Source: Cupriavidus gilardii (lineage in GTDB: Bacteria > Pseudomonadota > Gammaproteobacteria > Burkholderiales > Burkholderiaceae). From it: 64,000 nucleotides of DNA. Positions 40,219 through 50,734 of this stretch are shown one piece after another; positions within the stretch are counted from its first letter, which is position 1; each line of letters begins with the position of its first letter. The notes beneath the pieces are model-generated. The model was not told where the DNA came from and made no database searches. It was given only the letters and a program-made list of their open reading frames with translations. A program made the translations under genes and the position numbers. The stretch lies in assembly GCF_013314895.1 (NCBI RefSeq), contig NZ_JABTYE010000018.1, positions 1 through 64,000 on the forward strand, written 5' to 3'.

Positions 40219-41556
40219 TCACTCCCGCCACAGCCAGCGGCCGACCGCCCACATCGCCGCGATTCCGACCACCACCGCACCCATCAACGAGATCGACCAC
40301 CAGAAGCCGCTGGGCTCCTGCAGCCACGGCATGCGCTCGAAGTTCATGCCGAAGATGCCGGTGATCAGCGTCAGCGGCATGAACAGCGCGGTGATCATCG
40401 TCAGCATCCGCATCGTGCGGTTGGTCCGGTGCGCGACCGCGGAGAAGTGGATCTGCACCGCGGATTCGATCGAGTCCTCGAGGCGCCGCGCATGCGCCAG
40501 CACGCGCAGGATGTGTTCCATCACGTCGTTGATCCGCACCAGCAGCACCTCGTCGCGCTCGTTGGCGATGCCGCCGGCCGGGTCGCTGTAGGTGTTGTCG
40601 AGCAGGCTGTCGCGGAACTCCTGCAGCGCGTCGCGCTGTTCCTCGCACAGATGTTCGAGCCGGCGCAGCTGGATGCGCGCATCGAGCAGCCCCTCCCAGC
40701 TGGAAAAGCCGCTGCGCGCGTTGAGCAGCGCACGCTGCCAGCGGTCCAGTTGCCGCGTCAGCGGCGCGCGCAGTTCGAGATAGCGGTCGACCATCGCGTT
40801 GAGCAGCCGCAGCATCAGGTCCTCGGGGCGCGTCGGCGGACGGATGCCGTGCACCAGCGCCGTGCCGCCGTTGGCGCGGACGTCCGACCGCGGCGCGCGG
40901 GTCAGCTCGAGCAGCCGCTGGCGCACCTGCTCGATCGTGCGCGACTGGCCCGGCCGCACGGTGGCCAGCACATGGTCGAACACGAAGAAGGCCACCGGCT
41001 GCGTATCGATGCGCGCCAGTGCGGGCAGAAAGCCGGGAGGGTGGCGGCGCGGCTTTGCTGCGGCGCCGGGTGCCCCAGCCGTGGCCGCCGTCGCCCCTGG
41101 TGCCGCCGTAGTGGCTGTGGTCGCCGCAGTTGCTGCACTTGCCGCACTTGCCGCACTTGCCGCACTTGCCGCACTTGCCGCACTTGCCGCAGTCTCCGCG
41201 CCGTTGCCGTTGATCTTGGCCACTGCCGGCGCCGGCCCCTCGCTACCCGCCTCCGCAATCAGCCGGCTGGTCTCGAACGTCAGCTTGCGGAAAATCACCA
41301 TGTCGTAGGCATGCGTCGTATCGAAGAACGACGGATGCGCGGCGTTGGTGGCGTCGGCCAGATGCAGGTCCAGCACCGGCGCACCGGTCAGCGTCTGCAA
41401 CTGATCGCGCCACGCCGCCGGCGCGGCGCTGACCTCGGCGAGGGTGCAATCGACCCAGACGAAGCGCGGCGCGGCCTGTTCGGCGAGAAAGGCGCGCGCG
41501 GCCTCGAGCGTGTCGAGCGGATGAACCTGGCTGGCGGAGAAACCGAGCAGCTGCAT
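40219..41556 (-). CDS. CorA-family divalent metal transporter with poly-Ala insert
   Basis: A 445-residue CorA-superfamily protein. The C terminus has two hydrophobic helices; the first is followed by the signature GMN in ITGIFGMNFERMPW. The long charged helix ahead of it (RLEDSIESAVQIHF and upstream) matches the stalk helix. It likely carries Mg2+ or another divalent ion, but family members vary and direction is not shown. The N-terminal domain is interrupted by about 45 residues of Ala/Ser/Thr encoded by a 9-bp tandem array. It starts 10 bases after hemB ends, so the two are probably co-transcribed. Confidence 0.85.
   Translation of the reverse strand: MQLLGFSASQVHPLDTLEAARAFLAEQAAPRFVWVDCTLAEVSAAPAAWRDQLQTLTGAPVLDLHLADATNAAHPSFFDTTHAYDMVIFRKLTFETSRLIAEAGSEGPAPAVAKINGNGAETAASAASAASAASAASAASAATAATTATTAAPGATAATAGAPGAAAKPRRHPPGFLPALARIDTQPVAFFVFDHVLATVRPGQSRTIEQVRQRLLELTRAPRSDVRANGGTALVHGIRPPTRPEDLMLRLLNAMVDRYLELRAPLTRQLDRWQRALLNARSGFSSWEGLLDARIQLRRLEHLCEEQRDALQEFRDSLLDNTYSDPAGGIANERDEVLLVRINDVMEHILRVLAHARRLEDSIESAVQIHFSAVAHRTNRTMRMLTMITALFMPLTLITGIFGMNFERMPWLQEPSGFWWSISLMGAVVVGIAAMWAVGRWLWRE
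41135..41188. repeat. Six perfect copies of a 9-bp repeat, GCACTTGCC
   Basis: Six uninterrupted identical copies, read on the reverse strand as repeated Ala-Ala-Ser in the CorA-family protein. Unit length is a multiple of three, so copy changes keep the frame. Confidence 0.98.
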
Positions 41557-41566
41557 GCGCGATGGA

Positions 41567-42728
<1,162 letters not shown>

Positions 42729-42845
42729 GGACCCTTTGCGTTGCGCCGCGTGCGTGGCGCGAGGTCCCCCGCTACTCCTCCCTGAGCGGGTACCCGCCTC
42801 GCGGCGGGAATATTCCCCCCCGTTGCTTGCAGCGGGGTTTTTTTT
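42729..42845 (+). ncRNA. anti-hemB-type small RNA
   Basis: About 115 nt on the strand opposite hemB. The centre is a long hairpin: an outer 7-bp stem (42758-42764/42797-42803) and an inner stem CCCGCT/AGCGGG (42768-42773/42785-42790). They hold an 11-nt loop with CTCCTCCC (42775-42782). An 8-bp stem (42818-42825/42830-42837 approximately) followed by eight T makes an intrinsic terminator. From established knowledge, the anti-hemB RNA motif of Burkholderiales lies in this place and strand and ends in a terminator; position and form agree. The C-rich loop could pair with Shine-Dalgarno sequences. Confidence 0.72.
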
Positions 42846-42855
42846 GCGCGCTCGC

Positions 42856-43614
42856 TTACGACGGGGTTCCGCCGCTGCCGGGCTTGCCGGCGGGCGTGCT
42901 GCCGGCCGCTTCGTCTCCGGCCTGCGGCGTTGCATCGGCCGCCGGCCCATCATCGGCCCCCGGCGCCGCGGCCGGCTGCGCCTCCGGCAGCCCCAGCCAC
43001 CCGGCGATATGGCGCTGCGCTTCCTCGATGCCGCGGCGCTTCAGGCTCGAGAACAGCTGCGCGGTCAGCAAGGGCGGGTTCTCCAGCTGGGCCGCATAGT
43101 CGGCCAGCACGCGGCGCGTCTCGCGCAGCGCCAGCGCGTTCTCGCTGCTGGTCAGCTTGTCGGCCTTGGTCAGCAGCACATGGATCGGCTTGCCGGTGGG
43201 CAGAAACCACTCGACCATCTGGCAATCGAGATCGGTGAAGGGCCGCCGCGCATCCATCATGATCACCAGCCCGGCCAGTTGCTGCCGGGCCTGCACATAG
43301 TCGCTCAGCAGCGATTGCCAGTGGTACTTGGCCGAGCCGGAGACCTGCGCATAGCCGTAGCCAGGCAGGTCGACCAGGAAGGCCAGCGGATCGGGCGCCT
43401 TGACCGGCGCCACCGCGAAAAAGTTGATGTGCTGCGTGCGGCCCGGCGTCTTCGACGAGAACGCCAGCCGCTTCTGGTTGCACAGCACGTTGATGGCGGT
43501 CGACTTGCCCGCATTGGACCGTCCGGCAAAGGCGACTTCGGGCACGGCGGTGGCCGGCAGGTCGCGCAGATGGTTGACGGTGGTGAAGAAGCGGGCCTGG
43601 TGTAGGAGAGACAT
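42856..43614 (-). CDS. engB: Ribosome biogenesis GTP-binding protein EngB (YsxC/YihA)
   Basis: A 252-residue GTPase needed for late 50S assembly. G1 is GRSNAGKS, G3 is DLPGYGYA, G4 is TKADK, and SSLKRRG near the G5 position follows. The length exceeds the usual 195-220 because of a Pro/Ala/Gly/Asp-rich tail of about 40 residues after GWLGLPE. The start [20 protein letters not shown] is typical. It is divergent from the cytochrome c4 gene and convergent with the small RNA at 42729-42845. Confidence 0.95.
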   Translation of the reverse strand: MSLLHQARFFTTVNHLRDLPATAVPEVAFAGRSNAGKSTAINVLCNQKRLAFSSKTPGRTQHINFFAVAPVKAPDPLAFLVDLPGYGYAQVSGSAKYHWQSLLSDYVQARQQLAGLVIMMDARRPFTDLDCQMVEWFLPTGKPIHVLLTKADKLTSSENALALRETRRVLADYAAQLENPPLLTAQLFSSLKRRGIEEAQRHIAGWLGLPEAQPAAAPGADDGPAADATPQAGDEAAGSTPAGKPGSGGTPS

Positions 43615-43905
43615 GAGGGAGAGGCAGGGTCGGGGAGGCCCGCGCGGGAGTGCGCCAAGCGTCTATCCGGGAAGCGATTTATTGTACAATACCGCGGTTA
43701 ACGGCCTCCCGGCCGGGTGGCGTTCGACGTTCTTTTGGCCTTGTTGGCGGCTGGCATGATCCGACAGTATCGGGCAATGACCGGCCGGCAGTGGTCTGCC
43801 AACGGGTCTGTCCCGTCTTTTCGCCCCAATGCGCGTCCTCACCGCAGGCCGGAGGCTGACCGGCACGCGATAGCGAATTCAAAACAATTCAGACAAGGTG
43901 TGCGA
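43615..43905. promoter_or_regulatory. Divergent promoter region engB / cytochrome c4
   Basis: A perfect 10-bp palindrome ATTGTACAAT (43681-43690) supplies a TACAAT -10-like hexamer on both strands. Matching -35 sequences are poor. About 215 nt then separate it from the cytochrome gene, a long leader with no supported reading frame. Confidence 0.45.
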
Positions 43906-44565
43906 ATGAATGGCATTGCGAAACTTGTGGCTGTCGTAGCACTGGCCTTGCCGGCAACGGCCTTCACGGGTCTGGCCTCGGCCGCCGAGCAAGCCGCCGC
44001 CAAGGCGGACCCGGCCAAGGGCGAGACCCTCTACACGCAGGGCGCGCCGGATCGCAATGTTCCCGCCTGTCTGAGCTGCCACGGCGCCAACGGCAACAGC
44101 GGCGCCGCGGTCAATCCGAAACTGGCCGCACAGCATCCCGAATACGCCCACAAGCAGCTGGCCGACTTCAAGGCCAAGGTGCGCAACAACCCGATCATGA
44201 CGCCGATCGCGGCGCAGCTGACCGATCAGGAAATGCGCGACGTCGGCGCCTATCTGGCGCGCCAGACGCAGAAGCCGGCCTCCGCGAAGAACAAGGACAC
44301 CATCGAGCTGGGCCAGAAGATCTATCGCGCCGGCATTGCCAACAAGGGCGTGCCCGCCTGCGCGGCGTGCCACGGCCCGGCCGGCGCCGGCATCCCGGCG
44401 CAGTATCCGCGCATCGGCGGCCAGTTCTCCGAGTACACCGAGGCGCAGCTGGTGGCCTTCCGCCAGGGCGGCCGCAAGAACAACGCGGTGATGGCCGAGG
44501 TGGCCGCGCGGATGTCCGACGCGGAAATCAAGGCGGTGGCGGACTACGTCGCCGGCCTGCGCTAA
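43906..44565 (+). CDS. Diheme cytochrome c4
   Basis: A 219-residue periplasmic protein with a signal peptide (MNGIAKLVAVVALALPATAF, cleavage near ASA at residues 24-26). It has two class I heme c domains: CLSCH at 55-59 and CAACH at 152-156. Candidate distal methionines are in NPIMTPIA and NNAVMAEVA. This doubled layout is the cytochrome c4 family, which carries electrons between the bc1 complex and terminal oxidases. The ATG at 43906 was chosen because upstream in-frame sequence is not signal-like. Its heme is attached by the System II proteins encoded next. Confidence 0.93.
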   Translation: MNGIAKLVAVVALALPATAFTGLASAAEQAAAKADPAKGETLYTQGAPDRNVPACLSCHGANGNSGAAVNPKLAAQHPEYAHKQLADFKAKVRNNPIMTPIAAQLTDQEMRDVGAYLARQTQKPASAKNKDTIELGQKIYRAGIANKGVPACAACHGPAGAGIPAQYPRIGGQFSEYTEAQLVAFRQGGRKNNAVMAEVAARMSDAEIKAVADYVAGLR

Positions 44566-44708
44566 GCACCGGTAGCCCCGGGCCGGCCGGCCCTCGCCGG
44601 CGCGGGCGGGGCGCAACCAAACAAGCCGGCGATAATCGAAGAGGGTGGCCTGCGTGAGCGAGCCTCCCTCTTTGTCTTTTGCGCGCTGCGCCTCCTGCCT
44701 TCCTTGCC

Positions 44709-46925
44709 ATGCCGACCGCTTCCACTTCGGGCCTGCGCCTGAAGACCACCCACCGCCTGCTGCGCGATACCGTCGAGCTGGTCTCGTCGATGCGCTTTGC
44801 GATCGCGCTGCTGTCGGTGATTTCGATCGCCAGCGTGATCGGCACCGTGCTCAAGCAAAACGAGCCGTACGCCAACTACGTCAACCAGTTCGGCCCGTTC
44901 TGGGCCGAGCTGTTTCATGCGTTGTCGCTGCAGAAGGTGTACGGCTCGTGGTGGTTCCTGCTGATCCTGGCCTTCCTGGTGGTGTCGACCTCACTGTGCC
45001 TGATCCGCAATGCGCCCAAGATGGTGGCCGACATGCGCTCGTGGAAGGACCATGTGCGCGAGCGCAGCCTGCGCGCCTTCCATCACCGCGTCGAGTTCGA
45101 TGCCGCGCCCGCGCGCGCCGGCGCGGTGCAGCGCCTCGGTGCGCTGCTGGCCAACCGCGGCTATCGCGTGCGCCAGATCGAGCACGAAGGCGCCACGCTG
45201 CTGGCCGCCAAGGCCGGCGCGGCCAACAAGCTCGGCTATATCCTCGCGCACGCGGCGATCGTGGTGATCTGCATCGGCGGCCTGCTCGATGGCGACATGC
45301 TGATTCGCGCGCAGATGTGGTTCGGCGGCAAGACGCCGATCAGCGGCAATGCGGTGATCAACGAGATTCCGCCGCAGCACCGGCTCTCGAGCAGCAACCC
45401 CGGGTTCCGTGGCAACGCCTTCGTGCCCGAGGGCGCGACCGTGTCGACCGCGATCCTGAACGTGGCCGATGGGGCGCTGGTACAGGACCTGCCGTTCACG
45501 CTGACGCTGAAGAAATTCGTCATCGAGCATTACTCGACCGGCATGCCCAAGCTGTTCGCCTCCGACGTGGTCGTCACCGACCGTGCGACCGGCAAGCAGA
45601 CCAGCGCCACCATCAAGGTCAATGAACCGCTGATCGTCGACGGCATCGCGATCTATCAGTCCAGCTTCGAGGACGGCGGCTCGCGGCTGAAGTTTGTCGG
45701 CTACCCGATGCAGGGCAGCTCGGCGAAGTCGTTCGCGTTTGCCGGCACGGTCGGCAACAGCGCGCCGCTGAAGGGCACCGGCAGCGGGGTCGACGCGGAA
45801 GGGCTGACGGTGGAGTTCAGCGACTTCCGGCTGATGAACATCGAGAACATCACCGACGCCTCGGGCAAGGCCGATGCGCGCGGCGTGGCCACGCGGCCGC
45901 TGAACGAGCGCATCGAGGCGCGCCTGGGCGCGGCCGCCAATCCCGAGCGCGAGAAGCAACTGCGCAATGTCGGCCCGTCGGTCCAGTACAAGCTGCGCGA
46001 CCGCAACGGTCAGGCGCGCGAATTCCACAACTACATGGTGCCGGTCCAGCTCGACGGCCAGTCGGTGTTCCTCGCCGGGACGCGCGATGCGCCCAGCGAG
46101 CCGTTCCGCTATCTGCGCATTCCCGCCGACGAGCAGGGCAGCGTGGCCGACTGGATGCGGCTGCGCGCCGCGCTGCAGGACAGCGCGCTGCGCGGCGAGG
46201 CCGCGCGCCGCTTCGCGCTGGCGTCGATGCCGGGCGACGACAAGGCACAGGTGCGCGCGCAACTGGCCGAGAGCGCGCGCCGTGCACTGGACCTGTTCGC
46301 CGGCGCGGCGCGGCACGATGCCGATGCGCCGCCGGGCGGCTTCGCCGCGATCGCCGCCTTCCTCGAGCGTTCGGTGCCGCAGACCGAGCAGCAGAAGGCC
46401 GCCGACGTGCTGCTGAAGATCCTGAACGGCTCGATGTGGGAGCTGTGGCAGCTCGCGCGCGAACGCGCCGACCTGCCGGTGGTTGCCAACAGCGCGCAGA
46501 GCGGTGCCTTCCTGCAGCAGGCGATCAACGCGCTGTCGGACAGCTTCTTCTATGTGGCGCCGGTATTCCTGCAGCTGGACGACTTCCAGGAGGTCAAGGC
46601 CAGCGTGTTCCAGATGACCCGTGCGCCTGGCAAGAACATCGTGTATCTTGGCTGCCTGCTGCTGGTACTGGGGGTGTTCGCCATGCTGTATATCCGCGAG
46701 CGCCGCGTGTGGGTCTGGGTGAAGGATGCACAGCCCGATGGACAGCCCAGCAGCGCGCCGAACGGCGACGCCCAAGGTCGCGCCGGCAGCCACGTGCTGA
46801 TGGCGATGTCGACCCAGCGGCGCACCCTGGACTTCGAGAAGGAATTCGCCGCGCTGCGCGAGGATGTGCAGCGTGCCGCGGCGGCAGCGCAGGACGCGCC
46901 GCCGGCGGCGCCGGCGACACGGTAG
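44709..46925 (+). CDS. resB: Cytochrome c biogenesis protein ResB (CcsB, System II)
   Basis: A 738-residue membrane protein that works with CcsA to carry heme across the membrane and attach it to apocytochrome c. Three hydrophobic segments lie in the first 200 residues (MRFAIALLSVISIASVIGTVL, WWFLLILAFLVVSTSLCLI, LGYILAHAAIVVICIGGLL). A large periplasmic domain follows, then a last helix near residue 660 (NIVYLGCLLLVLGVFAMLYI) and a cytoplasmic tail. I chose the ATG at 44709. ccsA follows after 10 nt, so they form an operon, probably started between cytochrome c4 and here. Confidence 0.94.
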   Translation: MPTASTSGLRLKTTHRLLRDTVELVSSMRFAIALLSVISIASVIGTVLKQNEPYANYVNQFGPFWAELFHALSLQKVYGSWWFLLILAFLVVSTSLCLIRNAPKMVADMRSWKDHVRERSLRAFHHRVEFDAAPARAGAVQRLGALLANRGYRVRQIEHEGATLLAAKAGAANKLGYILAHAAIVVICIGGLLDGDMLIRAQMWFGGKTPISGNAVINEIPPQHRLSSSNPGFRGNAFVPEGATVSTAILNVADGALVQDLPFTLTLKKFVIEHYSTGMPKLFASDVVVTDRATGKQTSATIKVNEPLIVDGIAIYQSSFEDGGSRLKFVGYPMQGSSAKSFAFAGTVGNSAPLKGTGSGVDAEGLTVEFSDFRLMNIENITDASGKADARGVATRPLNERIEARLGAAANPEREKQLRNVGPSVQYKLRDRNGQAREFHNYMVPVQLDGQSVFLAGTRDAPSEPFRYLRIPADEQGSVADWMRLRAALQDSALRGEAARRFALASMPGDDKAQVRAQLAESARRALDLFAGAARHDADAPPGGFAAIAAFLERSVPQTEQQKAADVLLKILNGSMWELWQLARERADLPVVANSAQSGAFLQQAINALSDSFFYVAPVFLQLDDFQEVKASVFQMTRAPGKNIVYLGCLLLVLGVFAMLYIRERRVWVWVKDAQPDGQPSSAPNGDAQGRAGSHVLMAMSTQRRTLDFEKEFAALREDVQRAAAAAQDAPPAAPATR

Positions 46926-46935
46926 GGATTTCGTC

Positions 46936-48144
46936 ATGTCTTCCAATTCTTCCAAGCTGCACGCCCCCGCCAACGCCACGGCGAACGAAGGGCACATCTC
47001 GGCGGCAGCGGACACCTCGTATCTGGAGCCGTCGTTTCTGCGCCGGCTGTCCTGGCTGGACTGGCTGTTCGCGCTGCTGCTGGTGGTGGGCGCCGGCGTC
47101 GGCCTGGCGCGCTACGGCCAGTGGATGGACGGCTACGACAAGGCGGTGCTGATCGGCGCGGTGCCGACATTCGCGCTGCTGGGCTGGCACTGGAAGCCGG
47201 TGCGCGCGCTGATGATCGGCCTGGCGGTGCTGGCGCTGCTCGCGGTCCAGCTGTATCAGGGCGAACTGGCGCGGGCGGAACAGGCCTTCCTGCTGAAGTA
47301 CCTGCTGTCGAGCCAGTCGGCCATCCTGTGGATGTGCGCGCTGGTGTTCCTGTCAACGCTGTTCTACTGGGGCGGCCTGCTGGCGCGCTCGCAGACCGGT
47401 TACGGCATCGGCCACAAGCTGGCCTGGGCGGCGGTAGTGCTGGGCTTTACCGGCATGCTGGTGCGCTGGTACGAGTCCTATCTGATCGGTCCCGATATCG
47501 GCCACATCCCGGTATCGAACCTGTATGAAGTGTTCGTGCTGTTTGTGCTGATCACCACGCTGTTCCACCTGTACTACGAGGGCCGCTACCGCACCGGCGC
47601 GCTGGGACCGTTCGTGATGCTGGTGGTGTCGGCCGCGGTTGGCTTTCTGCTGTGGTACACGGTCAGCCGCGACGCGCACGAGATCCAGCCGCTGGTGCCG
47701 GCACTGCAGAGCTGGTGGATGAAGATCCATGTGCCGGCCAATTTCATCGGCTACGGCACCTTCGCGCTGGCCGCGATGGTCGCGGTGGCGTACCTGCTGA
47801 AGCAGCGCGGCATCCTGGCCGAGCGCCTGCCGGCGCTGGAACTGCTCGACGACGTCATGTACAAGGCGATCGCGGTCGGCTTCGCCTTCTTCACCATCGC
47901 CACCATCCTCGGCGCGCTGTGGGCGGCGGAGGCCTGGGGCGGCTACTGGAGCTGGGACCCGAAGGAAACGTGGGCGCTGATCGTCTGGCTGAACTACGCC
48001 GCCTGGCTGCATATGCGCCTGATCAAGGGGCTGCGCGGCGCGATGGCGGCCTGGTGGGCGCTGATCGGGCTGCTGATCACGACCTTCGCCTTCCTCGGCG
48101 TCAACATGTTCCTGTCCGGCCTGCACAGCTACGGGGAATTGTGA
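46936..48144 (+). CDS. ccsA: Cytochrome c biogenesis protein CcsA (System II heme handler)
   Basis: A 402-residue polytopic membrane protein with about eight helices. The tryptophan-rich WWD motif WGGYWSWDPKETW spans residues 334-346, and conserved histidines occur in HVPANFIGYGTFAL and near the C terminus (NYAAWLHMRLIKG, LSGLHSYG). Together with ResB it presents reduced heme to apocytochromes such as the c4 protein upstream. DsbD, 7 kb upstream, supplies reducing power to System II in betaproteobacteria. I chose the ATG at 46936; a terminator follows. Confidence 0.95.
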   Translation: MSSNSSKLHAPANATANEGHISAAADTSYLEPSFLRRLSWLDWLFALLLVVGAGVGLARYGQWMDGYDKAVLIGAVPTFALLGWHWKPVRALMIGLAVLALLAVQLYQGELARAEQAFLLKYLLSSQSAILWMCALVFLSTLFYWGGLLARSQTGYGIGHKLAWAAVVLGFTGMLVRWYESYLIGPDIGHIPVSNLYEVFVLFVLITTLFHLYYEGRYRTGALGPFVMLVVSAAVGFLLWYTVSRDAHEIQPLVPALQSWWMKIHVPANFIGYGTFALAAMVAVAYLLKQRGILAERLPALELLDDVMYKAIAVGFAFFTIATILGALWAAEAWGGYWSWDPKETWALIVWLNYAAWLHMRLIKGLRGAMAAWWALIGLLITTFAFLGVNMFLSGLHSYGEL

Positions 48145-48178
48145 TTCGCAGAGCTCTTAACGGACCATGAAGCAAGGA

Positions 48179-48205
48179 AACCTGCCCTTTTGGGCAGGTT
48201 TTTTT
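48179..48205 (+). terminator. Terminator after ccsA
   Basis: A perfect 9-bp stem, AACCTGCCC/GGGCAGGTT (48179-48187/48192-48200), with a TTTT loop is followed by a seven-T run. It closes the resB-ccsA unit. Confidence 0.95.
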
Positions 48206-48294
48206 ATGGAAAGGGAATAAAACGGCGCCTGAGGGTGTTTACTGGGAAACACGGCGCCGGTGGGCGGCGCCGCCTTTTCCTGGAGACAGACATC

Positions 48295-48756
48295 ATGACC
48301 CTCTCGCGCTTTACCGCTTCCGGTCGTCTTGCCCTTCCCGTCACCGTCGCCGCCGCCATCCTGCTCACCGCCTGTTCCGGCATGGGCATGGGCTCGGGCA
48401 GCAGCAGCGCCAGCGCCGGCAGCACGGCCAGCACCAGCGGCAACATGCCGCCGACGGTCAAGGTCAGCAACGGCGTGCTGACCGATCCGCAGGGCCTGAC
48501 GCTGTACACCTTCGATCGCGATACGGCAGGCAGCGGCAAGAGCGTCTGCAACGGACAATGCGCGGTCAACTGGCCGCCGCTGCTGGCCCAGCCCGGCACC
48601 TCGGCCACCGGTCAGTACACGATCATCACGCGCGACGACGGCAGCCGCCAGTGGGCCTATCGCGGCAAGCCGCTGTACCGCTTCGCCAAGGACACCAAGC
48701 CGGGCGACCGTACGGGCGACAAGGTGATGAACGTCTGGCACATCGCCACGCCGTAG
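48295..48756 (+). CDS. COG4315-type secreted-repeat lipoprotein
   Basis: A 153-residue predicted lipoprotein. The lipobox LTAC places the lipid-bearing cysteine at residue 27. A Ser/Gly/Ala-rich linker follows. Then come two copies of the secreted-repeat domain (family PF03640): [16 protein letters not shown] with [11 protein letters not shown], and a second around [25 protein letters not shown] ending VWHIATP. The function of this family is not established; members are often near redox or stress genes. GGAG lies upstream of the ATG at 48295. It precedes msrPQ by 175 nt. Confidence 0.9.
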   Translation: MTLSRFTASGRLALPVTVAAAILLTACSGMGMGSGSSSASAGSTASTSGNMPPTVKVSNGVLTDPQGLTLYTFDRDTAGSGKSVCNGQCAVNWPPLLAQPGTSATGQYTIITRDDGSRQWAYRGKPLYRFAKDTKPGDRTGDKVMNVWHIATP

Positions 48757-48931
48757 TCGGGTTCGAGGTCCGACCGAGGACTGCAGGAGAGGGCGCGCGA
48801 ACGGCGCCGCACCAATCGTCGGCGGGCCGGTCCAAACTGTGCGCCCGGCCCCCGCGGACGTCCACGCCGGAGCGGAATCTGCAGGCCGCTGCAATCCGAC
48901 GATCCGGCAACCAGGCAAGCAAGGAACGACG

Positions 48932-49933
<1,002 letters not shown>

Positions 49934-49952
49934 CCCGTCTTCGGACTACCGC

Positions 49953-50675
49953 ATGCCTTCCACCGAGACGACGCCGGCCGCCCCGCGTACTGGACCTGTG
50001 GGCGGCCGCCGGGCCAGCGCCACGCCCGGCGCCTTGTCGCCAACGCGGCTGCGCGCGCTGAAGACGCTGATCTGGGTACTGGCGCTGCTGCCGTTCGCGC
50101 GGCTGGTCTATCTCGGCGCGACCGGCCAGTACGGCGCCAATCCGCTGGAGTTCGTCACGCGCTCCACCGGCACCTGGACGCTGGTGATGCTGTGCGCGAC
50201 GCTGGCGGTGACGCCGCTGCGGCGCCTGAGCGGCTGGAACTGGCTGCTGCGGATACGGCGATTGCTGGGTCTGTTCGCTTTTTTCTACGGCACGCTGCAC
50301 TTCATGCTGTGGCTCGGCGTGGACCGCGGCTTCGATCTGGGCTACATGGCCAGGGACGTCTTCAAGCGCCCGTTCATCACGATGGGGTTTGCCGCGTTCG
50401 TGCTGATGGTGCCGCTGGCCGCGACTTCGACGCATGCGATGGTGCGGCGGCTGGGCGGCCGGCGCTGGCAGGCCCTGCACCGCAGTATCTATGCGATCGC
50501 GGTGCTGGCGATCCTGCACTACTGGTGGCACAAGGCCGGCAAGAACGATTTCGGCGAGGTGTCGATCTACGCCGCCGTGGTGGCGGCGCTGCTCGGGGCG
50601 CGGCTGTGGTGGTGGTGGCGCGGGACGCGCCGGACGGGCACCGCAGCGGCCCCGGGAGAGTCGTCGCGGCCTTAG
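49953..50675 (+). CDS. msrQ: MsrPQ heme-binding membrane subunit MsrQ
   Basis: A 240-residue membrane protein of the ferric reductase-like (YedZ) family that feeds quinol or flavin electrons to MsrP. Five or six helices are visible. Candidate heme b histidines lie in FYGTLHFMLWLGVD, STHAMV and LHRSIYAIAVLAILHYWWHK. The first 35 residues are polar and Pro/Ala-rich, longer than usual, so the true start may be later. Its TAG stop lies inside a GCCTTAG repeat run shared with the end of lysA. Confidence 0.93.
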   Translation: MPSTETTPAAPRTGPVGGRRASATPGALSPTRLRALKTLIWVLALLPFARLVYLGATGQYGANPLEFVTRSTGTWTLVMLCATLAVTPLRRLSGWNWLLRIRRLLGLFAFFYGTLHFMLWLGVDRGFDLGYMARDVFKRPFITMGFAAFVLMVPLAATSTHAMVRRLGGRRWQALHRSIYAIAVLAILHYWWHKAGKNDFGEVSIYAAVVAALLGARLWWWWRGTRRTGTAAAPGESSRP

Positions 50676-50734
50676 CGCGCCTTGGCAGCCTTAGGCGCCT
50701 TGCTGGGCCTTAGCGGGCCTTAGTGGGCCTTAGC
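50667..50734. repeat. 10-bp GGGCCTTAG-type array across the msrQ/lysA junction
   Basis: Three clear units of GGGCCTTAG plus one base start at 50705, 50715 and 50725, with degenerate units to the left (for example 50667-50675 and 50688-50694). The array contains the TAG stop of msrQ (plus strand) and the TAA stop of lysA (minus strand). Confidence 0.8.

Noticed and set aside
42729..42845. 4.5S RNA or 6S RNA
   Set aside because: The conserved SRP RNA tetraloop region is absent, and the long bulged duplex of 6S RNA does not fit; place and strand fit the anti-hemB motif better.
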